From contig WLNN01000030.1 in NCBI GenBank assembly GCA_009699765.1, positions 1-11,534 on the forward strand: a stretch of 11,534 nt of DNA, read 5' to 3'. Below, one piece after another: positions 6,841-11,534 of this stretch; within the stretch, counting starts at the first letter, position 1, and every line of letters starts with the position of its first letter. The stretch is from Actinomycetota bacterium (GTDB lineage Bacteria > Actinomycetota > Actinomycetes > Nanopelagicales > Nanopelagicaceae). The notes beneath the pieces were generated by a model, which searched no databases, was not told where the DNA came from, and saw nothing but the letters and a program-made list of their open reading frames with translations. A program made the translations under genes and the position numbers.

Positions 6841-7602
6841 ATGTCAGTAACACTCGATAGCAACCAATGGAACCTTGTTTATAACATCTTTTCATTCGGA
6901 TTGATTTCAATGCTCGCATGCACTGTGTATACATTAGTTTCACAGGCACGAGTTCTACCTAAGTACCGCAATGCACTTGTAATGTCATCAATGGTTACAT
7001 TTATTGCTGGTTACCACTACTGGAGAATTTTCAACTCATTCGGTGAAGCTTCAGATGGTTTCATGGTTAATGTTTCTGGTGATCATGGATCATTCAACGA
7101 GGCATACCGTTATGTTGACTGGCTTCTAACAGTTCCACTACTTCTTGTTGAAGTAATTGCTGTTCTAGCACTTGCTAAGGAAGTTTCTAAGTCACTTATC
7201 ACACGCCTTGTTCCAGCTTCAGCTGCAATGATCGCACTTGGCTATCCAGGTGAGATTTCATCAGATCAGAACACACAGGTTCTTTATGGTGTTCTTTCAA
7301 CAATTCCATTCATCTACATCCTCTACGTACTCTTCAATGAACTCACAAAGTCATTGGAGCGTCAGCCAGCTGGAGTTGCAGAGACAGTAGGTCGTCTCCG
7401 CCTTCTCTTGATTGCTACATGGGGCGTATATCCAATCGCTTACATCTTCAACATTGTTGGAGATGCAACTGCAGGTTCATTCGTTGCTATCCAGGTTGGA
7501 TACACAACAGCGGATATCCTCGCAAAGTGCGTATTCGGTCTTACTATCCTCAAGATCGCACGTATGAAGTCACATGCTGAAGGAATGGCTGCTGACCACT
7601 AA
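6841..7602 (+). CDS. Actinorhodopsin-type light-driven proton pump
   Basis: A 253-residue, seven-helix retinal protein of the xanthorhodopsin/actinorhodopsin group that pumps protons outward in light. Helix C reads YVDWLLTVPLLLVE: D93 (Schiff-base counterion), T97 and E104 (proton donor), the DTE set of proteorhodopsin-like pumps. L101 is at the tuning position (proteorhodopsin 105), where Leu means green absorption. Retinal binds K229 (ADILAK), with D225 as second counterion. H58 in GYHYW matches the counterion-linked His. G150 aligns with Trp138 of bacteriorhodopsin, the glycine that opens the carotenoid-antenna window in xanthorhodopsin. Start: ATG 6841 has GAAAGG 10 nt upstream; an in-frame GTG at 6820 would add seven polar residues and lose this site. 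A strong terminator follows. No retinal or carotenoid synthesis gene is in the window. Confidence 0.97.
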   Translation: MSVTLDSNQWNLVYNIFSFGLISMLACTVYTLVSQARVLPKYRNALVMSSMVTFIAGYHYWRIFNSFGEASDGFMVNVSGDHGSFNEAYRYVDWLLTVPLLLVEVIAVLALAKEVSKSLITRLVPASAAMIALGYPGEISSDQNTQVLYGVLSTIPFIYILYVLFNELTKSLERQPAGVAETVGRLRLLLIATWGVYPIAYIFNIVGDATAGSFVAIQVGYTTADILAKCVFGLTILKIARMKSHAEGMAADH

Positions 7603-7626
7603 TACTGCAAAATAAGTTATAAAGAA

Positions 7627-7664
7627 GGCTAAGGGCGTCGAGAAATCGGCGCCCTTAGCCTTTA
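7627..7664 (+). terminator. Strong intrinsic terminator of the rhodopsin gene
   Basis: GGCTAAGGGCG (7627-7637) and CGCCCTTAGCC (7650-7660) form a perfect 11-bp stem with a 12-nt loop, followed by TTTACTCTT. It lies 24 bp after the rhodopsin stop. Its T-rich tail overlaps the probable -10 box (TACTCT, 7663-7668) of the next gene. Confidence 0.9.
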
Positions 7665-7668
7665 CTCT
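7663..7668 (+). promoter_or_regulatory. Candidate -10 box for a leaderless small membrane protein gene
   Basis: TACTCT fits TAnnnT and ends 7 nt before ATG at 7676. If used, initiation would fall at about that ATG and downstream of the alternative ATG at 7670. It sits directly against the rhodopsin terminator stem, so the two elements are packed together. There is no SD here. Confidence 0.35.
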
Positions 7669-7675
7669 TATGGGT

Positions 7676-7927
7676 ATGGATAACTCGCGAATCAATAATT
7701 ATCGTATGGCGGCCTACGCCGCTCTAGCTGTCGGCTTAATTAATTTGCGCTATCAGACCGGTGCCGATTCAAATCTCTCAAAGAGCTTAGTTCTCGTTAT
7801 TCCTGGAGCGTTACTTCTTGGACTCACCTTTGTAGATTTTGGCAAAAAATTGCTGCAAAGCAAAGCCGCCGTAGCGGTTATAACCACTATCGGCGGCTTG
7901 CTCTTAATTTATAGTTTCGTACTTTAA
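7676..7927 (+). CDS. Small hypothetical membrane protein with three hydrophobic segments
   Basis: An 83-residue protein with hydrophobic segments at about 9-24, 37-53 and 64-82, joined by a short polar loop (RYQTGADSNLSK) and a basic loop (DFGKKLLQSK). I do not recognise the family. Two ATGs compete: 7670 (MGMDNS) and 7676 (MDNS). I chose 7676 because a TACTCT box ends 7 nt before it and would start transcription at about this ATG; there is no SD for either. The rhodopsin terminator separates it from the rhodopsin gene, and its stop codon abuts the metY stop on the other strand with no base between. Codon use looks like its neighbours. It is likely a real gene because it fills the gap exactly. 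Confidence 0.65.
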   Translation: MDNSRINNYRMAAYAALAVGLINLRYQTGADSNLSKSLVLVIPGALLLGLTFVDFGKKLLQSKAAVAVITTIGGLLLIYSFVL

Positions 7928-9238
7928 TTATTTTGCAGCTGTAAAACCAATCTCAAGGTCTGCCTTAAGATCTTCAACATTTTCAATTCCAAGACTTAGA
8001 CGTACCAGCCCTGGCGTTACTCCTGCTGCTAACTGCTCATCAGCGCTTAGCTGTGAGTGAGTTGTAGTAGCCGGATGGATTACTAGCGAACGCACATCAC
8101 CAATATTGGCAACATGGCTAAATAGCTTGAGCGATTCAACGAACTTCTTGCCTGCTGCAACGCCACCCTTGAGCTCGAATGAGAGAACTGCTCCAGGACC
8201 CTTTGGTGAATATTGAGTAGCAAGTGCGTTCCACGGTGATGATTTGAGTGCCGCATAGTTGACCTTCTCGACACTTGGATGTGCCTCAAGCCAGGTAGCG
8301 ATAGCTTGCGCATTTTGAATATGACGTTCCATACGAAGCGAAAGTGTCTCTAATCCTTGTGCGAGCAACCAAGCATTAAATGGTGAGACCGCAGCCCCAA
8401 CATCGCGAAGGAGTTGTAGGCGGATCTTGAAGATGTAAGCAAGATTTGCGCCAAATGCTGAACCAACGCCAAGAGCCTGCGCGAATACAAGGCCGTGATA
8501 GCTAGGGTCTGGCAAATTAAATCCAGGGAAGCGATCTGGGTACTGTGCATAGTCGAATTTTCCAGAATCAATAATTGCACCGACAACTGCATTTCCGTGA
8601 CCAGATAAGAACTTAGTAGCTGAGTGAACAACGACATCTGCTCCGAATTCGATTGGCTTAATCAAGAACGGAGTTGCAACTGTGTTGTCGACGATGAGTG
8701 GAACACCAACAGCGTGGGCAACATCAGCAACTGCCTTGATATCCAAGATTTCATTCTTTGGATTTGCAATAGTTTCACCAAAGAATGCTTTGGTATTTGG
8801 ACGAACTGCTTTGCGCCATGACTCTGGATCTGAAGCATCATCAACAAAGGTAACTTCGATACCGAACTTTGGAAGTGTGTAATGGAAGAGGTTATAAGTT
8901 CCACCATAGAGGCTTGGGCTGGAAACAATGTGATCGCCAGCTTCTGCAACATTGAGAATTGCAAATGTAGTTGCAGCCGAACCGGATGCAAGGAGAAGCG
9001 CAGCTACGCCACCTTCTAGTGCAGCTAAGCGTTGTTCAACAGCATCTTGCGTTGGATTCATAATTCGAGTGTAAATATTTCCGAGTTCTGCAAGACCAAA
9101 GAGATTTGCAGCATGCTCTGTATCGCGGAACTGGTAGGCAGTTGTTTGATAGAGCGGAAGTGCGCGAGCACCTGTAGTTGGATCAGGTACCTGACCTGCA
9201 TGCACTTGTAGCGTTTCGAAAGACCAAGGTTGTGTCAT
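7928..9238 (-). CDS. metY: O-acetylhomoserine sulfhydrylase (PLP, Cys/Met metabolism family)
   Basis: A 436-residue cytoplasmic enzyme that joins O-acetylhomoserine and sulfide to give homocysteine, the direct sulfhydrylation route to methionine. Fold-type I PLP landmarks: YTR at 56-58 (phosphate contact from the partner subunit), ASGSAA at 84-89, VDN (D184, pyridine nitrogen), SATK with PLP-binding K209, and R413 in LVRLSLGIE for the substrate carboxylate. The length (about 430) and the extended loop at about 221-260 fit MetY rather than the shorter (about 390-residue) MetB/MetC/MetZ enzymes. SD GGAGAG lies 5 nt before the ATG. The leader carries a 10-bp inverted repeat around a structured region. 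It is divergent from the DUF885 gene and abuts the small membrane gene at its 3' end. Assimilation of other thiols is possible. Confidence 0.95.
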   Translation of the reverse strand: MTQPWSFETLQVHAGQVPDPTTGARALPLYQTTAYQFRDTEHAANLFGLAELGNIYTRIMNPTQDAVEQRLAALEGGVAALLLASGSAATTFAILNVAEAGDHIVSSPSLYGGTYNLFHYTLPKFGIEVTFVDDASDPESWRKAVRPNTKAFFGETIANPKNEILDIKAVADVAHAVGVPLIVDNTVATPFLIKPIEFGADVVVHSATKFLSGHGNAVVGAIIDSGKFDYAQYPDRFPGFNLPDPSYHGLVFAQALGVGSAFGANLAYIFKIRLQLLRDVGAAVSPFNAWLLAQGLETLSLRMERHIQNAQAIATWLEAHPSVEKVNYAALKSSPWNALATQYSPKGPGAVLSFELKGGVAAGKKFVESLKLFSHVANIGDVRSLVIHPATTTHSQLSADEQLAAGVTPGLVRLSLGIENVEDLKADLEIGFTAAK

Positions 9239-9371
9239 ATTAACTCTCCAATAAAGGGACGTTTTGTTTGTCGGTGGGTCTCATCGCTGAGGGGTGAAAA
9301 GTAACAAGGAATTCCAATTACTTCTCGAGAGGAATTCGTTGATGCAATTGATTCGCAAAAACGTCCCGTAA
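9239..9371 (-). promoter_or_regulatory. Structured 5' leader of metY, riboswitch-like, class not identified
   Basis: Read on the minus strand, GGGACGTTTT (9367-9358) pairs perfectly with AAAACGTCCC (9265-9256), enclosing 92 nt. The 3' arm ends 6 nt before the SD GGAGAG. Inside are AAGTAA/TTACTT (9323-9318 with 9304-9299) around GGAATTCC, an alternative GAATTCC/GGAATTC pairing, and CTCA-GCGA-TGAG, a 4-bp stem capped by a GNRA tetraloop. A closing stem with inner helices next to an SD is what a translation-controlling riboswitch looks like, and methionine genes are frequent targets of SAM-sensing RNAs. I do not recognise the conserved core of SAM-I, SAM-II, SAM-IV or SAH classes here. It may instead be a protein-binding site or a chance fold. 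Confidence 0.45.
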
Positions 9372-9410
9372 CCCTTCTGTATTTCGCTTAAATGCTGATA
9401 GACATTGCCA

Positions 9411-11060
9411 ATGACATTTCGATCACCCATATTTGAGCTCGCAGACCAGCATGTAGAGGCCTCTTCGATGCTATCTCCCATTGAATGCACCTACCTAGGC
9501 AAGTCGATCAATCAAGATAAATGGGATGACCGCTCGCTGGCGGGTTCCGATGCAAAGGCTGCCCTTTATCGGGACTCGCTAAAGAAGTTAATGGCGCTCA
9601 AGCCAATCGACGAAATTGATCGAATCGCACAGAAAGTGATGCAAGAACGTCTCGAGTCATCTTTATTACTGCACGATACCGATGAAGAACATTTGATTTG
9701 GTCAGTTCTCTCCTCTCCGGTCTCAGATATGCGCGGTGTTTTCGAGTTAATGCCGCATGAGACTGATGCAGACTTCGCAAATATCGCTGCCAGATTGGCA
9801 GCGCTAGGAGCAGCATTTGATTCCTGGGTTACAACAATTTCTTCACTCGCCGTTAAGGGAAAGACTGCTGCGCGACGTCAAGTCGAAGGTGTTATCGATC
9901 AGCTTGCAAACCACGCAAACGGCGGATATGTCTCGATGGCGAAGCGCTTTGACCCAGAATTAAAACATCCAGAAATACATGCCAATGCACTTCTTGCGGA
10001 AGGCGCATGTACAAAACTTGGCGCATATCTTAAAAATGAATATTTGCCATTCGCTAATCCCATCGATGCAGTCGGAGAAGAACGGTATGCACTCTGGGCG
10101 CGCTACTTCACCGGCGCAGAACTCAATCTTCGCGAGACATATGAATGGGGCGTGCAAGATTTAAAACGCATCAATGATCGTATGTGGAGTATTGCCGAAA
10201 AGATTAAGCCAGGCGCTAAATCCCTTCGTGAAGTAGCCGATGTACTCGATAATGATCCGAAGTACTTCATTAAAGATAAGGAAGGCATCATCGCTTTCTT
10301 ACAAGAATTCACCGATAAAACCATTGAACGAATGAATGGTGAGTACTTTGAAATCGATGATCGCATCAAGACATGTGAAGCTCGGTATGCACCAGAAGGC
10401 AGCGGAACAGCTCCTTATTACAACCCACCATCAGAGGATTTAACGCGCCCAGGAACAACCTGGTTGCCAAGCCAAGGCACAGAAGGATTTACTTGGTGGC
10501 ACCTGATTTCGACTTGGTATCACGAAGCAGTTCCGGGCCATCACCTTCAATGTGCAACAACAACAATTGAGAAAGATCGCCTCAGTCGTTACCAACGTGC
10601 ATCGGCATGGATCAGTGGCTACGGTGAAGGCTGGGCCTTGTACGCCGAGCGCTTTATGGATGAGCTTGGTGCATTTGATGAACCAGGAATTGAGATGGGT
10701 TATCTATCAAATCAGGCTTTACGTGCAGCTCGAGTAGTTGTAGATATCGGCGTCCATCTTGGTTATAAAGATGAGAATGGCAATGTTTGGAACGCGGATA
10801 CAGTCAAAGATGTTCTCTTTGAAAAAGCACTTCAATCCGATGCAATTGCAGCGAGCGAACGTGATCGATATCTAGGACTTCCAGGTCAGGCTATCTCTTA
10901 CAAAGTAGGCGAGCGTGCATGGATGAAGGCACGAGAAGATGCAAAAGCTCGCCTAGGTTCAGATTTTTCATTGAAGAAGTTCCACACTTTTGCCCTCAAA
11001 ATCGGTCCAATGGGACTTGATACGTTTGCAGTTGAAATGTCTAACTGGGACGGTAATTAG
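9411..11060 (+). CDS. DUF885-family protein, putative zinc metallopeptidase
   Basis: A 549-residue protein without an obvious signal peptide. The N-terminus ELADQHVEASSMLSPIECTYLG (9-30) is the conserved family opening. The metal-site-like motif is HEAVPGHH (371-378), a variant of HExxH, followed by GEGWALYAE (405-413) with E406 and E413. The length fits the family (about 550-600). The family is largely uncharacterised, with peptidase-like active-site layout; the substrate is unknown. The start is ATG 9411; a TTG at 9405 would add two residues, and ATG 9468 (with AGAGG upstream) would remove conserved residues. There is no clear SD at 9411; TAGACA ends 6 nt before it, an imperfect match to the -10 pattern of other genes here. 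It is divergent from metY, and its promoter overlaps the metY leader region. Confidence 0.9.
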   Translation: MTFRSPIFELADQHVEASSMLSPIECTYLGKSINQDKWDDRSLAGSDAKAALYRDSLKKLMALKPIDEIDRIAQKVMQERLESSLLLHDTDEEHLIWSVLSSPVSDMRGVFELMPHETDADFANIAARLAALGAAFDSWVTTISSLAVKGKTAARRQVEGVIDQLANHANGGYVSMAKRFDPELKHPEIHANALLAEGACTKLGAYLKNEYLPFANPIDAVGEERYALWARYFTGAELNLRETYEWGVQDLKRINDRMWSIAEKIKPGAKSLREVADVLDNDPKYFIKDKEGIIAFLQEFTDKTIERMNGEYFEIDDRIKTCEARYAPEGSGTAPYYNPPSEDLTRPGTTWLPSQGTEGFTWWHLISTWYHEAVPGHHLQCATTTIEKDRLSRYQRASAWISGYGEGWALYAERFMDELGAFDEPGIEMGYLSNQALRAARVVVDIGVHLGYKDENGNVWNADTVKDVLFEKALQSDAIAASERDRYLGLPGQAISYKVGERAWMKAREDAKARLGSDFSLKKFHTFALKIGPMGLDTFAVEMSNWDGN

Positions 11061-11088
11061 TTTCTATTCTTATTGATATTTTGCAAAC

Positions 11089-11421
11089 TCAATTTCTGAA
11101 TTGAATATCGTTCTTTTTCATCTCTGAAACAAGGATACGAATTGAATTTGCATCCATCCCCGGGAGCTCTTTTAATGCAGCTAGCGAGACTTTGCGAAGG
11201 TCGCTTAATTTGTAATGACCATCATCAATGAGTGCTCGTCGGGCAGAGGTATTTAACCCCATTTCACGCCACTCACCGTCTGTATTGGCATAAGGATCAA
11301 TCTCTGCTTCTCCACGTGTGGCTGTGTTTTGAGAAGCAACTTTTGCTGCACGTCGATCGGCTGCAGCGCGCATCGCCTCTGATTGAAGTTTCTTAATCTT
11401 CGCGCGCGATGGTTTAGCCAT
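11089..11421 (-). CDS. Small basic protein with RNA polymerase alpha-CTD-like helix-hairpin-helix domain
   Basis: A 110-residue protein. Residues 1-30 are a basic Ala/Lys/Arg-rich helix, 31-50 an acidic linker, and 55-103 (GLNTSARRALIDDGHYKLSD, then LKELPGMDANSI) align in pattern with the alpha C-terminal domain of RNA polymerase, including the second hairpin LPGMD where alpha has NLGKKS. The position of alpha Arg265, the main UP-element contact, appears to be Ser59, so identical DNA recognition is not expected. I do not recognise a named family; nucleic-acid or protein binding is inferred from the fold. TACTTT ends 6 nt before the ATG, suggesting a leaderless start, and the gene begins 29 bp after the tRNA-Leu 3' end on the same strand. 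Its stop faces the DUF885 stop across 28 bp. Confidence 0.75.
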   Translation of the reverse strand: MAKPSRAKIKKLQSEAMRAAADRRAAKVASQNTATRGEAEIDPYANTDGEWREMGLNTSARRALIDDGHYKLSDLRKVSLAALKELPGMDANSIRILVSEMKKNDIQFRN

Positions 11422-11449
11422 GTAGTTAAAGTATCAACAACAATAAAAT

Positions 11450-11533
11450 TTTGGTGCGGGAGGCGGGACTTGAACCCGCACGCCGGAGCACAAGTTCCTA
11501 AGACTTGCGTGTCTGCCATTTCACCACTCCCGC
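11450..11533 (-). tRNA. tRNA-Leu (anticodon UAG), CCA encoded
   Basis: The minus strand folds as a class II tRNA: acceptor GCGGGAG/CTCCCGC, D-stem GTG/CAC, anticodon stem CAAGT/ACTTG with loop CTTAGGA (anticodon TAG), an 11-nt variable arm with a GC/GC stem, T-arm GCGGG-TTCAAGT-CCCGC, discriminator A and encoded CCA (11450-11452). UAG reads CUN leucine codons. The gene is complete, with one base of upstream flank in the window. Confidence 0.96.
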
Positions 11534-11534
11534 G

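Noticed and set aside
9242..9286. Minus-strand 14-codon frame (MRPTDKQNVPLLES) ending one base before the metY ATG
   Set aside because: No SD and no run of Cys or Met codons that would suggest attenuation; kept only as a possibility within the leader.
9392..9436. Upstream frame ATG 9392 to TGA overlapping the DUF885 start
   Set aside because: Fourteen codons without SD or telling residues; not enough to call a leader peptide.
11450..11533. tRNA-Leu as an integration site for a mobile element
   Set aside because: No integrase, no direct repeat of the tRNA 3' end inside the window, and ordinary genes on the visible side.

Overview
The window looks like chromosomal DNA from a small-genome planktonic actinobacterium, most likely the freshwater acI lineage ('Ca. 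Nanopelagicales'). The evidence is an actinorhodopsin-type proton pump, an actinobacterial-style ArsC, Lys/Ala-rich nucleoid-protein-like tails, very short intergenic gaps, and several genes with a TAnnnT box about 6 nt before the ATG and no Shine-Dalgarno (SD) sequence, which suggests leaderless transcripts. The base composition looks moderate rather than high-GC, by eye. This lineage call is an inference from gene content.

Layout. (1) 1-868: the 3' part of a membrane protein with a Lys-rich repeat region and a C-terminal fibronectin-III-like domain, which is cut by an in-frame TAA. It ends at a bidirectional terminator. (2) 880-5497, minus strand: an MFS transporter, a hemolysin III/PAQR-like protein with its own terminator, a DivIVA-like coiled-coil protein with a basic tail, and an acyltransferase-3/SGNH O-acyltransferase. 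(3) 5567-6627, plus strand: an aquaporin-family channel overlapping arsC, forming a two-gene arsenic detoxification unit. (4) 6841-7660: the rhodopsin with a structured leader and a strong terminator. (5) 7676-9238: a three-segment small membrane protein abutting metY (O-acetylhomoserine sulfhydrylase) tail to tail. metY has a roughly 100-nt leader closed by a perfect 10-bp inverted repeat. (6) 9411-11060: a DUF885-family putative metallopeptidase, divergent from metY. (7) 11089-11533, minus strand: tRNA-Leu(UAG) followed closely by a small protein resembling the RNA polymerase alpha C-terminal domain.

Together these genes fit a sunlit-water heterotroph: light-driven proton pumping, arsenate taken up with phosphate and then reduced and exported, sulfur assimilation into homocysteine, and envelope maintenance. 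I see no insertion sequence, phage, CRISPR array or integrase. The points most worth checking are the metY leader RNA, the interrupted FnIII domain, the carotenoid-fenestration glycine of the rhodopsin, the channel/ArsC pair with a non-canonical pore, and the leaderless-promoter pattern.
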